A stretch of DNA of 64,000 nt from CAIJXB01 sp964439595 (lineage in GTDB: Bacteria; Chlamydiota; Chlamydiia; Chlamydiales; Rhabdochlamydiaceae), in assembly GCA_964439595.1 (NCBI GenBank), contig CAYTOK010000010.1:23544-87543 (forward strand), written 5' to 3'. The notes beneath the pieces were generated by a model, which saw only the letters and a list, made by a program, of their open reading frames with translations, ran no database searches and was not told the DNA's origin. A program made the translations under genes and the position numbers. Shown here in pieces: positions 1 to 8,849 of this stretch (within the stretch, counting starts at the first letter, position 1; the number at the start of each line of letters is the position of its first letter).

Positions 1-663
1 TATTGTTTTGCTTTTGCTTCAGAAGATGGTCAGTATGTGCTTAAATTTTTCCAACGATCTCCTATAGAACCCCCCTTTTGGGCTAATTTGAGTGTAGTTA
101 AGTTTTTTTTCCCTTCGGCCTGTGAGAGAGTCATTGCCAAGAAGAAAAAACAAAAGGAGTTGAATTTTAAAAGTTATGAAATGGCTTTTACCCATTTCAA
201 AAAGCAAACCGGCATACTAGGTTTACATGTATATCCATCTCTTTGCTTAGAAAATAGGGTAACCCTATACGATAATATTAAGGTTAAGCATGAGATAGAC
301 ATAAATAAGTATTGTTTTATTTTACAAAAAAAAGCAGCCCCATTTTGTTTGTATTTTAAGCAGCTCATGTCTTTAGAGCCGAACAAGGCTTATGCGCTTT
401 TAACGCAATTTGCGCTCTTGCTTAAAGAAAGAGCTGATCAAGGGGTCTCTGATGCAGATCTTTCTCCCAGGTATAATTTAGGTGTAATAGATGGAAAAAT
501 AGTTCCCTTTGATCTTGATGGATTACGATTTATGGGAAGTTGCTATAATAAACAACAGCGAATGCTTCAAGATGCTAAAAAGATGTTCCTTTGGTTAGAT
601 AGTACATATCCAGAGGCTTCTTGTTTTTTAGAAAAAGAAATTAACGTAATTAGTCAGCAATAA
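1..663 (+). CDS. Kinase-fold-like protein of unknown function, 5' end outside window
   Basis: The reading frame is open to the left edge of the window, so the true start is not visible; at least 220 residues are present. I do not recognise the family firmly. What can be seen resembles a small-molecule or protein kinase fold: a VLKFF segment close to the left edge that could be the strand carrying the ATP-binding lysine, and near the C-terminus an Asp-rich stretch followed by RYNLGVIDGKIVPFDLDGL, which looks like a catalytic Asp/Asn loop followed by a metal-binding Asp, as in aminoglycoside/LPS kinases. There is no signal peptide or membrane segment in the visible part. The gene runs convergently towards dnaJ, and a hairpin separates the two. 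The kinase assignment is inference from motif spacing only. Confidence 0.5.
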   Translation, partial: YCFAFASEDGQYVLKFFQRSPIEPPFWANLSVVKFFFPSACERVIAKKKKQKELNFKSYEMAFTHFKKQTGILGLHVYPSLCLENRVTLYDNIKVKHEIDINKYCFILQKKAAPFCLYFKQLMSLEPNKAYALLTQFALLLKERADQGVSDADLSPRYNLGVIDGKIVPFDLDGLRFMGSCYNKQQRMLQDAKKMFLWLDSTYPEASCFLEKEINVISQQ

Positions 664-690
664 GAAAAAGTTGCGGGAAAAACCCGCAAC
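664..690 (-). terminator. Rho-independent terminator of dnaJ
   Basis: A perfect 8 bp stem (GTTGCGGG/CCCGCAAC, arms 670-677 and 683-690) closes a five-A loop and is followed on the minus strand by a run of five Ts. It starts six bases beyond the dnaJ stop codon, so it most likely ends dnaJ transcription; it could also slow transcription arriving from the left. Confidence 0.75.
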
Positions 691-695
691 TAAAG

Positions 696-1853
696 TTAGC
701 TTTTAGAAAAAAGAACTTTGATTTTATCTAAAAAAGTTTTTCTTCTTGGGGAGTTGTGCTCGGTTTCTAATTCTGCAAAGTCTTTAAGAAGAGACTTTTG
801 CTTTTCATTAAGATCTACCGGCGTTTCTACAGAAACTTTAATGAGAAGGTCCCCTCTTCCCTGGCCGTGTACATTAGGGCACCCCTCATTTTTCACTCTG
901 AGAACTTTTCCTGTTTGAGTACCTTCAGGTATTTGTATTTTACAGACACCTTCGCCGAGTTTAGGAATTTCTTTTTTAGAGCCAAGAGCGGCTTCTACAA
1001 AAGAAATGGGTAATTCTAATAAAAGATCGTCGCCTTCTCTTTGAAAGATTTTATGAGGCTCTACGGTAATGTAGGCATATAAATCTCCTGAAGGGCCTCC
1101 ATTTTCTCCGGCATCACCATAGCCGGCAACCCGTAGTCTCATGCCGCTATTTATGCCGGCAGGGATCTTAATTGTAGTTTTTTGTTTTTCTTTAACTCTA
1201 CCTTCGCCGTGGCACTGTTTGCAAGGATCGGTGATAATAGTTCCTTTGCCGTGGCATTGATGGCATTCTGTAGCCATGCTGAAGAATCCGCGGTTTTGGT
1301 GTACTTGTCCTCTTCCCTGGCAGGTTGTGCATTTTTTTTGTCCTGCGGAGCTAGCTGTGCCTTTTCCATGACAAGAACCACATTGGGCGTAATTTGTTAA
1401 AGAAACCTCTTTTTCTACTCCTCTTGCAGCTTCTTCAAGAGAAAGAGATAGGTTCATTCGTTTGCTTGCGCCCTGGCGAGAGGTTTCCTCTGGGCCGCTA
1501 CTATCGAAGCCAAAGAAGCTATTAAAAATAGACTCTTGGCCCCCGCCTCCACCGAAGGCTCCCATAAATGTTCTAAGGGCCTCATCCATAGAAGAGAATC
1601 CTCCAGAGAAGCCTCCGGCTCCACCGGCTCCTCCTTTAAGGGCATCAGCTCCATACTGGTCGTAAATGCCTTTCTTTTTCTCATCGCTAAGAACTTCATA
1701 AGCTTCAGAGATTTCTTTGAATTTTTTTTCCGCTTTGGGGTCTCCGGGGTTTTTATCCGGGTGATATTTAATGGCACCTTTACGATAAGCCTTCTTTATC
1801 TCATCTTGTGTAGCGTTTTTAGCAATGTCTAGCACTTGATAATAATCTGTCAT
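696..1853 (-). CDS. dnaJ: Chaperone protein DnaJ (Hsp40)
   Basis: Cytosolic co-chaperone that loads substrates on DnaK and stimulates its ATPase. At 385 aa it has the full type I layout: J-domain (residues about 1-70) with the HPD motif in KYHPDKNPGDPKAEKKF, a Gly/Phe-rich linker, four CxxCxGxG-type zinc modules (CGSCHGKG, CTTCQGRG, CHQCHGKG, CKQCHGEG) and the C-terminal substrate-binding domains. The start is placed at the ATG giving MTDYYQ because AGAGGG lies 6 nt upstream; a longer frame adds 14 unlikely residues. rpsU lies upstream on the same strand with a hairpin between, so dnaJ probably also has its own promoter. The dnaJ-rpsU-tsaB-lon order is the one I recall for C. trachomatis CT341-CT344. 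Confidence 0.97.
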   Translation of the reverse strand: MTDYYQVLDIAKNATQDEIKKAYRKGAIKYHPDKNPGDPKAEKKFKEISEAYEVLSDEKKKGIYDQYGADALKGGAGGAGGFSGGFSSMDEALRTFMGAFGGGGGQESIFNSFFGFDSSGPEETSRQGASKRMNLSLSLEEAARGVEKEVSLTNYAQCGSCHGKGTASSAGQKKCTTCQGRGQVHQNRGFFSMATECHQCHGKGTIITDPCKQCHGEGRVKEKQKTTIKIPAGINSGMRLRVAGYGDAGENGGPSGDLYAYITVEPHKIFQREGDDLLLELPISFVEAALGSKKEIPKLGEGVCKIQIPEGTQTGKVLRVKNEGCPNVHGQGRGDLLIKVSVETPVDLNEKQKSLLKDFAELETEHNSPRRKTFLDKIKVLFSKS

Positions 1854-1881
1854 ATAAACCCTCTCACATAAAAAACCCGAT

Positions 1882-1919
1882 AAAAAAATTAGCAAATCGC
1901 TGAAGTGCGGTTTGCTAAT
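1882..1919 (-). terminator. Hairpin with T-run between rpsU and dnaJ
   Basis: A 13 bp imperfect stem (arms 1888-1900 and 1907-1919, outer arms ATTAGCAAA/TTTGCTAAT) closes a 6 nt loop and is followed on the minus strand by seven Ts. It sits 30 bases after the rpsU stop. It does not match the CIRCE operator (TTAGCACTC-N9-GAGTGCTAA), so I read it as a terminator or attenuator rather than a heat-shock operator. Confidence 0.65.
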
Positions 1920-1949
1920 GATAAAACTAAAAAAATGTTCTTTTTTCGC

Positions 1950-2147
1950 TTACACTATAGGACGAAAACTTTTTATTTTTTTGTACTTTAAAGCTGCTTT
2001 AGATTTTGCGCGACTTTTTACAGAAGGTTTGTCGTAGAATCTATGAGCTTTTGCAGATTTCATAATTCCTTCTTTGTCTAATTTCTTTTTCAACGCTCTT
2101 AGAGCTTTGTCTAGAGGTTCTCCGGAACGAACTTTTACGCTTGGCAT
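1950..2147 (-). CDS. rpsU: 30S ribosomal protein S21
   Basis: Small basic ribosomal subunit protein of 65 aa, the usual S21 size, needed for translation initiation. The N-terminal MPSVKVRSGEPLDKALRALK is characteristic of bS21, followed by the very Lys/Arg-rich helical region (KSRAKSKAALKYKKIKSFR). It lies between tsaB and dnaJ on the same strand, and a strong hairpin with a T-run follows its stop. No alternative family fits. Confidence 0.96.
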   Translation of the reverse strand: MPSVKVRSGEPLDKALRALKKKLDKEGIMKSAKAHRFYDKPSVKSRAKSKAALKYKKIKSFRPIV

Positions 2148-2254
2148 GACTATTTGGTCCTAATGTTTAAATAATGCAGGTCCATCTTACTAAAAGGGGT
2201 GATATTATTCAAGAGGGTGGAGGAGGAAAAAGTTTTGGTCCACGAAATTCAATT

Positions 2255-2842
2255 TTAAAAATCGTGTAGATAAATAATTTTACAAGGATTTGGAGCTTGT
2301 TTTTTTATTTTTGCTAGGTAAGGAAGTAGAAGGGAGCTATTTAATTTAGCTTCTAAATCTAGAAAAAGAGCTTTAGGCTCTTTTTCTATATAGGAAGAAA
2401 GCTTGTCTTCTTCTAAGATGAGATGGGTAATTTGAGGAGAGATGCTTTCGTTTGATAAGCTTCCTTGTAATAAAAAATGTGTGTGTTTCCCTTTGACGAT
2501 CAGGGTGAAAGGGCCTTCTTCCATGTCCGCAGGGAGGTAGGCTAAATTTGAGTAAAACGGGTAAAGGGGGATGTTAAGAGCTAAGGAAAGTCCTTCAGCA
2601 ACAGATACTGCCACCCGTACTCCCGTGTATGACCCCGGTCCTATCCCTATAAAGAGGTTTTCAATGTTTTCTACACCAAATTGGTTTTTCTCCAAAAGTT
2701 TGCTTATTTCGGCAACTAAGGAGCTTCCCGGCTTTTTTGTATTGAGTGTTATTTGATCTATAAGGGTATTTTGGAAAGATAAAAGAAGAATGTTTTCCTC
2801 TTTGCTTCCGTCTAAAATAAGGTCTATTTTTCTTGATTTCAT
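2255..2842 (-). CDS. tsaB: tRNA threonylcarbamoyladenosine biosynthesis protein TsaB
   Basis: Partner of TsaD and TsaE in making the t6A37 modification of ANN-decoding tRNAs in the cytosol. At 195 aa it is somewhat short for the family (about 200-230). The N-terminal ASKHA fold is visible, with the diagnostic GIGPGSYTGVRVAVSVAEGL motif at about residues 66-85. The first residues (MKSRKIDLILDGSKEENI) form the first beta hairpin, where most TsaB proteins have LxIDTS, so this copy diverges there. It is divergent from lon, with a 359 nt gap that must hold both promoters. Confidence 0.9.
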   Translation of the reverse strand: MKSRKIDLILDGSKEENILLLSFQNTLIDQITLNTKKPGSSLVAEISKLLEKNQFGVENIENLFIGIGPGSYTGVRVAVSVAEGLSLALNIPLYPFYSNLAYLPADMEEGPFTLIVKGKHTHFLLQGSLSNESISPQITHLILEEDKLSSYIEKEPKALFLDLEAKLNSSLLLPYLAKIKKQAPNPCKIIYLHDF

Positions 2843-3201
2843 GCACGCAGTGTAGCATTGGTTTTTTTTAATGAGAAGGATTAAAGTAATCGTTACCAGA
2901 TCCTTTCATTTTACGTTTAATGATTTGCGCTGGTAATTATATTTTTTATTATTGTCTTTTTTAAATCGTGTTTTTACATCCTTAATAGCAAGAAATTACT
3001 AGAATGCTACCCTAACAAGTGCTCAATCTATATGCGATATTGTGCAAAAAGCAGAGAAGCTCTTTGGTAGCTATGTGCTTTTTGTAGTTTAAGAAAATAT
3101 TTGTGTAAATTCTACTAAATCCAGTCATCGACACTTGCTTCATTTTATGAGAATTGTTACTCTTTTAGAGTTTTTTAACTTAATTTGATTATAGGTGTCT
3201 T
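2843..3201. other. Intergenic region between divergent tsaB and lon
   Basis: AT-rich, 359 nt. I see no open frame of note, no tRNA signature and no CIRCE-like inverted repeat. It must contain the promoters of the two divergent units, but no -35/-10 pair close enough to consensus stood out. AGGTG at 3193-3197 serves as the Shine-Dalgarno sequence of lon. Confidence 0.5.
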
Positions 3202-5661
3202 TTGCTTTACGATGATGAACATGAAATATCTGAAGAGCCAGGTTTAGCGCAAACCGTAGAAGATTCTATTCGAGAGGACATGGAAAAAGAAGAGCAGTCA
3301 AAAGACTATCCTCAAGAGGTTTTTATCTTTCCTGTTATGAAAAGACCGTTTTTTCCTGGTATGGCTGCCCCTATTTTTGTAGAACAAGGCCCTTATTATG
3401 AAGCATTAAAACAAGTAGCTAAATCTAGTAAAAAATCCTTAGGTCTTTTTTTGACTAAAAAAGAAGACGTGCATCCTCTTAAAATTGAACCTTCTGATGT
3501 GCATTCTGTTGGCGTTCTTGCTCGCATTTTGCGAATTATCCCTATGGAACAAGGTGGCGCTCAGGTTGTCTTGAACATGGAACAAAGAATCAACATTAAA
3601 AAAATCACAAAAAAAGGAAAGCTTTTAAAAGCGACTATTAAAGTCAGAGAAGAGTCTTCTGAAGATCTTTCCAAGGAACTTAAAGCATATTCTATCAGTA
3701 TTATCACGACAATTAAAGAATTAACTAAGCTTAATCCTCTTTTTAAAGAAGAACTGCAAATTTTCCTTGGACACTCTGATTTTACAGAACCTGGTAAGTT
3801 AGCAGACTTTGCCGTAGCTTTAACAACGGCTACAAGAGAAGAGTTGCAAGACGTTTTAGAGACATATGATTTGCAAGGGAGAATTGATAAGGCTCTTGGC
3901 CTTCTAAAGAAGGAGCTCGACTTAACTCGTTTGCAAAATACAATTAATTTGAAAGTAGAGTCAACTCTTTCTAAAGTGCAAAGAGAATTTTTCTTAAAAG
4001 AGCAGCTGAAGACAATAAAGAAAGAACTAGGCCTTGAAAAAGAAGAAAAAACTTCTGATATAGAAAAGTTTGATGCGAGAATTAAAAAAAGAACCATCCC
4101 TGATGATGTAATGGGTGTGATTGCTGATGAGATGGAAAAGCTTAGCTCTTTAGAGATGCAGTCTCCTGAGTATGCGGTTTGTCGTAACTATCTGGACTGG
4201 CTGACTATTATTCCTTGGGGGATATTAAGCGAAGAGCCTTTGGATCTAGCGCAGGCAGAAAAAGTTTTACATGAAGATCACTACGGGCTTAAAGACATCA
4301 AAGAAAGAATTTTAGAGTATATCAGTGTTGGGAAGCTGGCCGGTGGGGTTAAGTCTAATATTATAGGTCTTTCCGGGCCTCCAGGTGTTGGGAAAACAAG
4401 TATAGGTAAAAGCATTGCCAGGGCTCTTGGTCGTCCTTTTTATCGATTTTCTGTCGGGGGTATGCGAGATGAGGCGGAGATTAAAGGTCATCGCAGAACC
4501 TATATAGGATCGATGCCAGGAAAGCTAATTCAAGCTCTTAAACATACTGGCGTTATGAATCCCGTCATTATGCTCGACGAGGTAGATAAGATGGGATCTA
4601 GCTATCATGGAGATCCTGCAGCAGCTCTTTTAGAGGTGCTTGACCCGGAGCAAAATAAAGACTTTTTAGATCATTATCTCGATGTGCGCTGCGATCTTTC
4701 TAATGTTCTTTTTCTAGTAACAGCTAACGTTGTGGATGCTATCCCTGAGCCTTTGAAAGATAGAATGGAGATACTTCGCCTTTCTGGGTATATTTTAGAG
4801 GAAAAGTTAGCTATTGCTGAGGACTACTTGATTCCGCGCAACCGTAAAAACATGGGATTAAAATCGTCTCAAGTTGTGTTTACTAAGACAGCTATAAAAG
4901 ATGTGATAAATGGGTATGCAAGAGAAGCTGGGGTCCGTAGCTTAGAAAACTATATTAAAAAGATACTAAGAAAAGTAGCTCATAAGGTTGTCCTTGCTTT
5001 AGAAAAAGACGGAGGAAAGAAGCCTGTTAAGAAATTTATGGTATCGAATAATACCTTAGCTGAGTTTTTAGGTAAGCCTATTTTTACATCAGATCGTTTT
5101 TATGATAGAACCCCTATTGGGGTTTGCATGGGTCTTGCTTGGACATCTATGGGGGGAGCTACCTTATATATTGAAACAATTAAAGTACCGTCAGAAAAGA
5201 CAGAAATGAAGCTAACGGGACAAGCAGGCGATGTAATGAAGGAATCTTTTCAGATAGCCTGGTCTTATTTACACAGCCGTATAGCAGACTATGCTCCTGG
5301 AATGGCTTTTTTTGAAAAGACACAGGTACATCTTCATATCCCGGAGGGAGCTACTCCCAAAGATGGGCCTTCGGCAGGTATTGCGATGGTCACAGCTTTG
5401 CTGTCCCTTTTACTAAACGTTCCTGTTGCAGAAAACATAGGCATGACAGGAGAGCTCACTTTAACAGGAAAGGTTCTTCCTATTGGCGGAGTGAGAGAGA
5501 AGTTTATTGCGGGCAAAAGATCTGGATTGAAGGTGATCATTTTTCCTAAAGAAAATCAACGGGATTATGATGAACTGCCCACTTATGTGAAAAAGGGGAT
5601 AAAGGTTCTTTTTGTTAGTCATTATGATGAGGTGCTCCGTGTTGCCTTCCCCGCAAAGTAG
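3202..5661 (+). CDS. lon: ATP-dependent Lon protease
   Basis: Cytosolic AAA+ serine protease that degrades misfolded and regulatory proteins. 819 aa, which from memory is also the C. trachomatis length. Order: LonN substrate domain (about residues 35-240, FPVMKRPFFPGM), coiled-coil, AAA+ module with Walker A GPPGVGKTS and Walker B PVIMLDEVDK, then the LonC peptidase domain with the catalytic Ser in PKDGPSAGIAM and Lys in GGVREKFIAGKRSG. The start is a TTG; no in-frame ATG or GTG lies near, and AGGTG 4-5 nt upstream supports it. The downstream cytidylyltransferase starts inside the lon 3' end, so lon heads a run of tightly linked genes through rhomboid, rnz and the Ppx/GppA protein. Confidence 0.97.
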   Translation: MLYDDEHEISEEPGLAQTVEDSIREDMEKEEQSKDYPQEVFIFPVMKRPFFPGMAAPIFVEQGPYYEALKQVAKSSKKSLGLFLTKKEDVHPLKIEPSDVHSVGVLARILRIIPMEQGGAQVVLNMEQRINIKKITKKGKLLKATIKVREESSEDLSKELKAYSISIITTIKELTKLNPLFKEELQIFLGHSDFTEPGKLADFAVALTTATREELQDVLETYDLQGRIDKALGLLKKELDLTRLQNTINLKVESTLSKVQREFFLKEQLKTIKKELGLEKEEKTSDIEKFDARIKKRTIPDDVMGVIADEMEKLSSLEMQSPEYAVCRNYLDWLTIIPWGILSEEPLDLAQAEKVLHEDHYGLKDIKERILEYISVGKLAGGVKSNIIGLSGPPGVGKTSIGKSIARALGRPFYRFSVGGMRDEAEIKGHRRTYIGSMPGKLIQALKHTGVMNPVIMLDEVDKMGSSYHGDPAAALLEVLDPEQNKDFLDHYLDVRCDLSNVLFLVTANVVDAIPEPLKDRMEILRLSGYILEEKLAIAEDYLIPRNRKNMGLKSSQVVFTKTAIKDVINGYAREAGVRSLENYIKKILRKVAHKVVLALEKDGGKKPVKKFMVSNNTLAEFLGKPIFTSDRFYDRTPIGVCMGLAWTSMGGATLYIETIKVPSEKTEMKLTGQAGDVMKESFQIAWSYLHSRIADYAPGMAFFEKTQVHLHIPEGATPKDGPSAGIAMVTALLSLLLNVPVAENIGMTGELTLTGKVLPIGGVREKFIAGKRSGLKVIIFPKENQRDYDELPTYVKKGIKVLFVSHYDEVLRVAFPAK

Positions 5662-6154
5662 CTCTTTTTCTGAGCATATTAAGAAGAAGATCATTCTTCC
5701 TGACGATCTTGATAAGGTACTTGAAGAGATTCGAGGCTGTAAAAAAAGTATCGCGACACTTAACGGCTCTTTCGACCTTTTGCATGCGGGGCATTTGGAG
5801 ATGATCTATCAGGCCTCTTTACAGGCTGATGTTTTACTTGTCGCATTAAATACAGACAGGTCTATCCAAGAGTATAAAAGCCCTACAAGGCCTATTGTAC
5901 CTTTAAAGCAGAGGATGGAGATGATGGCCGCTCTTTTTATGGTTGATTATGTGACCTATTTTGATGAAGTAGACCCTAGGGACATACTGCGCAAAATAAA
6001 GCCAAATGTCCATGTCAATGGATCTGAATATGGAGCTGACTGCATAGAAGCCCCGACTATTTTAGCAGGAGGAGGGAGGGTGCACATTGTTCCTCTTGTT
6101 TCAGGCTTTTCTACCTCAGCACTTTTAAACAAGATTGTGAGCGTATGCGGATAG
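5639..6154 (+). CDS. Cytidylyltransferase-fold protein (RfaE/HldE C-terminal type)
   Basis: Nucleotidyltransferase-superfamily protein likely to transfer a nucleotide to a sugar- or polyol-phosphate. The signature LNGSFDLLHAGHLEMI (GxFDxxHxGH type) gives the two CTP-binding histidines, and VNGSEYGADCIEAP with the following FSTS segment matches the C-terminal part of HldE/RfaE domains. About 171 aa, a stand-alone domain without the kinase half. The start is uncertain: GTG at 5639 has GAGG 6 nt upstream, while ATGs at 5624 and 5627 lie in the same frame; all overlap the end of lon, implying translational coupling. Its stop overlaps the rhomboid start by 10 nt. Substrate unknown; ADP-heptose synthesis for LPS is one possibility, glycerol-3-phosphate cytidylylation another. 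Confidence 0.8.
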   Translation: MLPSPQSSSFSEHIKKKIILPDDLDKVLEEIRGCKKSIATLNGSFDLLHAGHLEMIYQASLQADVLLVALNTDRSIQEYKSPTRPIVPLKQRMEMMAALFMVDYVTYFDEVDPRDILRKIKPNVHVNGSEYGADCIEAPTILAGGGRVHIVPLVSGFSTSALLNKIVSVCG

Positions 6155-6987
6155 GAACTATTAAACCATTTTTACAGCTTATAACGTTATGGATTATTGG
6201 TATTTGCTTTTTGCTGTTTTTCGTGGATCTTGCCCAGTCTTTTACAATGGGGAAGTCTCCAGGAGAGGCTCCTATTACCACCGGAATCACCCCGCTACAA
6301 AGAAGCCTACTTTTTGACTATCCCGATAATTTAAGTGCTTTAGATGATATGGCTAAAGAATACGATATCCACTCTATGGAAGAGTTAAAAAAAACTCCCA
6401 AAGAAATTCAGAAACGATTTTATAAGATGAGCGCTAGACCTGTTTGGGCAGGTGTTGTAAATCAAGCTCTTTTTCATCTTCCAAATGCTGCTTTATTTGA
6501 AAAAATTCGTGAAGGGCAGGTTTGGAGGCTTTTTACTCCAAGCCTTTTACATAAAGACATGCTCCATATTCTCTTTAATATGTCTTGGCTCTGGCTTTTA
6601 GGAGTGCAAATTGAAAAGCGGTTAAAAAAGGGAAAAATGCTTTTGTTAATTCTTTTACTTGGCATTTTTTCTAATGTAGCGCAGTATTTAACGGGAGGTC
6701 CTTACTTTATGGGATTTTCTGGTGTGATCACAGGCCTTGCCGGATTTATCTGGAGTAGGCAAAGGGTGGCTCCCGAAGAAGGATATCCTCTTGCTAAGGC
6801 TACACTGCAGCTTATTTTTTATTTTGTGATAGCTATGGTGCTTTTAGGATGGATGTTTTTAACGCTCCAGGCTCTTGGTATCACGCGCTTTTCCTTGCCG
6901 ATAGCTAATACAGCTCATGTGGTGGGTGGTGTTTCCGGAGTGATTTTAGGTCGGATAAACTTTTTTAAGGTGAGGGTAGTTGCATGA
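6145..6987 (+). CDS. Rhomboid family intramembrane serine protease
   Basis: Inner-membrane protease cleaving transmembrane substrates. 280 aa. An N-terminal membrane anchor (residues about 10-32) precedes a soluble stretch of roughly 90 residues, then the rhomboid core: WRLFTPSLLHKDMLHILFNM (the HxxxN loop), the catalytic Ser in the GFSG box (GFSGVITGL) and the catalytic His in TAHVVGGVSG. Six or so hydrophobic helices are visible. The ATG overlaps the preceding cytidylyltransferase and the stop overlaps the rnz start (ATGA), so it belongs to the lon-led gene run. From memory C. trachomatis CT345 at this position is an uncharacterised membrane protein. Confidence 0.9.
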   Translation: MRIGTIKPFLQLITLWIIGICFLLFFVDLAQSFTMGKSPGEAPITTGITPLQRSLLFDYPDNLSALDDMAKEYDIHSMEELKKTPKEIQKRFYKMSARPVWAGVVNQALFHLPNAALFEKIREGQVWRLFTPSLLHKDMLHILFNMSWLWLLGVQIEKRLKKGKMLLLILLLGIFSNVAQYLTGGPYFMGFSGVITGLAGFIWSRQRVAPEEGYPLAKATLQLIFYFVIAMVLLGWMFLTLQALGITRFSLPIANTAHVVGGVSGVILGRINFFKVRVVA

Positions 6988-7889
6988 GTGTGAGAGATCT
7001 TACAATTTTAGGGTGCTCTAGCCAACAGCCAACTCGTAAAAGGAACCATGGCGCTTACCTTGTTAGGTGGAATGGGGAAGGTTTTCTTTTTGATCCAGGA
7101 GAGGGGACGCAAAGACAATTTATTTTTGCGAATATAGCTCCTCCTTGTGTCACAAAAATTTTTGTGAGTCATTTTCATGGAGACCATTGTTTAGGTCTTT
7201 CTTCCATGCTTATGAGGCTTAATTTAGATAAAGTTCCCCACGAAGTACATTGCTATTATCCAGCTAGTGGAGAGGAATATTTTCGACGACTGCGTTATGG
7301 AACAATTTATCATGAAACTATTAAAATTGTCGCTCATCCTATTGAAAAAGAGGGACTGGTAGAAGATAATGGTAAATTTAGGATAGAAGCTTACTTTTTA
7401 CACCATGGCGTAGATAATTTAGGCTGGAGAATTAAAGAAGCTGACACCCGTAAATTTGATGCAAAAAAGTTGCAAACTTATGGAATTAAAGGCCCCTTAG
7501 TGAAAGAGATCGAGAGGAGAGGATCCCTTGAAGTAGGGGGCATAAGAGTGTTTATTGATGATGTAAGTACTCTTCGCATAGGAGATGTTTTTGCTGTGGC
7601 AATAGATACGCTTCCTTGTTCTAACTTATTAAAAATAGCTAAAGGAGCTAAGTTATTTCTTTCAGAAAGCACTTATTTAGAAGAGCACAAGGAGCTTGCC
7701 AAAGAGCATTTTCATATGACAGCTAAGCAGGCTGCTTTAGTAGCTAAAGAAGCCGGCGTCCAACAGCTAGTTTTAACGCATTTTTCTGCCCGTTATCAGG
7801 ATTTAGATGGTTTTGCAGTAGAGTCGCAAGAGGTATTCTCAAATACGATTGTAGCAGATGATTTAAAACAAATTCCATTCCCCAGGTGA
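6984..7889 (+). CDS. rnz: Ribonuclease Z (tRNA 3' processing endonuclease)
   Basis: Metallo-beta-lactamase-fold endonuclease that removes 3' trailers from pre-tRNA in the cytosol. 301 aa, the usual short-form length. Motif II HFHGDHCLGL supplies zinc ligands, the N-terminal LGCSSQQPTRKRNHGAYLV is typical of RNase Z, and further ligands are in YFLHHGVDNLGW, the Asp in AVAIDTLP, and LVLTHFSARY. The ATG overlaps the rhomboid TGA by four bases, and the Ppx/GppA gene begins 7 nt downstream. The position between lon and xerC matches CT346 of C. trachomatis. Confidence 0.95.
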   Translation: MSVRDLTILGCSSQQPTRKRNHGAYLVRWNGEGFLFDPGEGTQRQFIFANIAPPCVTKIFVSHFHGDHCLGLSSMLMRLNLDKVPHEVHCYYPASGEEYFRRLRYGTIYHETIKIVAHPIEKEGLVEDNGKFRIEAYFLHHGVDNLGWRIKEADTRKFDAKKLQTYGIKGPLVKEIERRGSLEVGGIRVFIDDVSTLRIGDVFAVAIDTLPCSNLLKIAKGAKLFLSESTYLEEHKELAKEHFHMTAKQAALVAKEAGVQQLVLTHFSARYQDLDGFAVESQEVFSNTIVADDLKQIPFPR

Positions 7890-7895
7890 GAAAAA

Positions 7896-8849
7896 GTGCG
7901 CTTATCTCATAGGGTAGCCTTTGATATCGGGTCAGGATCTGTTAAGATGCAGTCTGCTTGGATCGATGAGTCTACGTGGCAAATCATGGAAAAAACAGAA
8001 GGTTTTTATTCATGGATTCCTATTAGAGATTATATTGACCTGCATCCACAAGGAGAAATTTCAAGAGATGTAATGGAAGATATTATTCAGCTCATCTTAG
8101 AAGCAAAAAGAAAAGCTTTTTTGCCTAAGGTCTCTTCTGCATATATTGGAGCTGCTACAGAAGCTTTTCGTATAGCGAAAAACGGGAAAGAAGCACTCTC
8201 TTATATAAAGGAAAAGACGGGTGTAATTTTAAGGTGCCTTTCGCAGGAAGAGGAAGCTACTTTAGGAAGAAATGCTTTGCAAGTAGAAGGGCATATTCCT
8301 CCAGGAAAAAGTTTTCTTTCTTGGGAAAATGGAGGGGGCAGTATGCAAATAACCGGATCGGGAAAAAAGGCAGGAGAGGTTCTTTTTTTTAATAAAAAGT
8401 TGGGAAAGATCCCTTTTAAAAATTACGTCTTGCAGCGGATTCAACGTAAAACATGCTCTATTTTTATAAGCCCTAACCCTATTTCACAAGAAGAAGCTTT
8501 GGAGGCGATAGCTTGGCTTGATAGAGAACTGGGAAGTATTCCTTCTTGGTTAATAGAAGAGCTTATTGCAATGCAAGGAGAGGTTATTGGGTTTGGAGCC
8601 ATGTTTCCTATTTTGAGGCAGCAATTAGGTCACGATGTATTTACTAAAAAAGAAATTTGGCAGCTGGTTCAAAGTCAGTTAGGGCGCTCTGACATAGAGC
8701 TTTCTTCCGGAGAGGACCCTACTTTTCAGGTGCTAGATCCTCTATTTTTATATGCAGTCATGGACGTAGTGGGTATAGAGAGCGTTTCTTATAAAAAAAT
8801 TTCCGGGAGCACTGCTTCGCTCCTTGTCTCTTCCGAGAAGTGGTCTTAA
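7896..8849 (+). CDS. Ppx/GppA-type phosphatase (ASKHA fold)
   Basis: Probable exopolyphosphatase or pppGpp phosphatase. 317 aa, near the short single-module length. ASKHA motifs: the N-terminal phosphate-1 loop FDIGSGSVKM (residues 9-18), ATEAFRIAKNG matching the ATxAxRxAxN region, and SWENGGGSMQI as the second phosphate-binding loop, where the family usually has DIGGGSTE. The start is GTG with AGGTGAG 5-6 nt upstream. It is the last gene of the lon-led run; a gap of 140 nt precedes the kinase gene. Substrate is not decided by the sequence. Confidence 0.85.
   Translation: MRLSHRVAFDIGSGSVKMQSAWIDESTWQIMEKTEGFYSWIPIRDYIDLHPQGEISRDVMEDIIQLILEAKRKAFLPKVSSAYIGAATEAFRIAKNGKEALSYIKEKTGVILRCLSQEEEATLGRNALQVEGHIPPGKSFLSWENGGGSMQITGSGKKAGEVLFFNKKLGKIPFKNYVLQRIQRKTCSIFISPNPISQEEALEAIAWLDRELGSIPSWLIEELIAMQGEVIGFGAMFPILRQQLGHDVFTKKEIWQLVQSQLGRSDIELSSGEDPTFQVLDPLFLYAVMDVVGIESVSYKKISGSTASLLVSSEKWS

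Noticed and set aside
1888..1919. Possible CIRCE heat-shock operator upstream of dnaJ
   Set aside because: The arms (ATTAGCAAA/TTTGCTAAT) do not match TTAGCACTC-N9-GAGTGCTAA and a T-run follows, so it fits a terminator.
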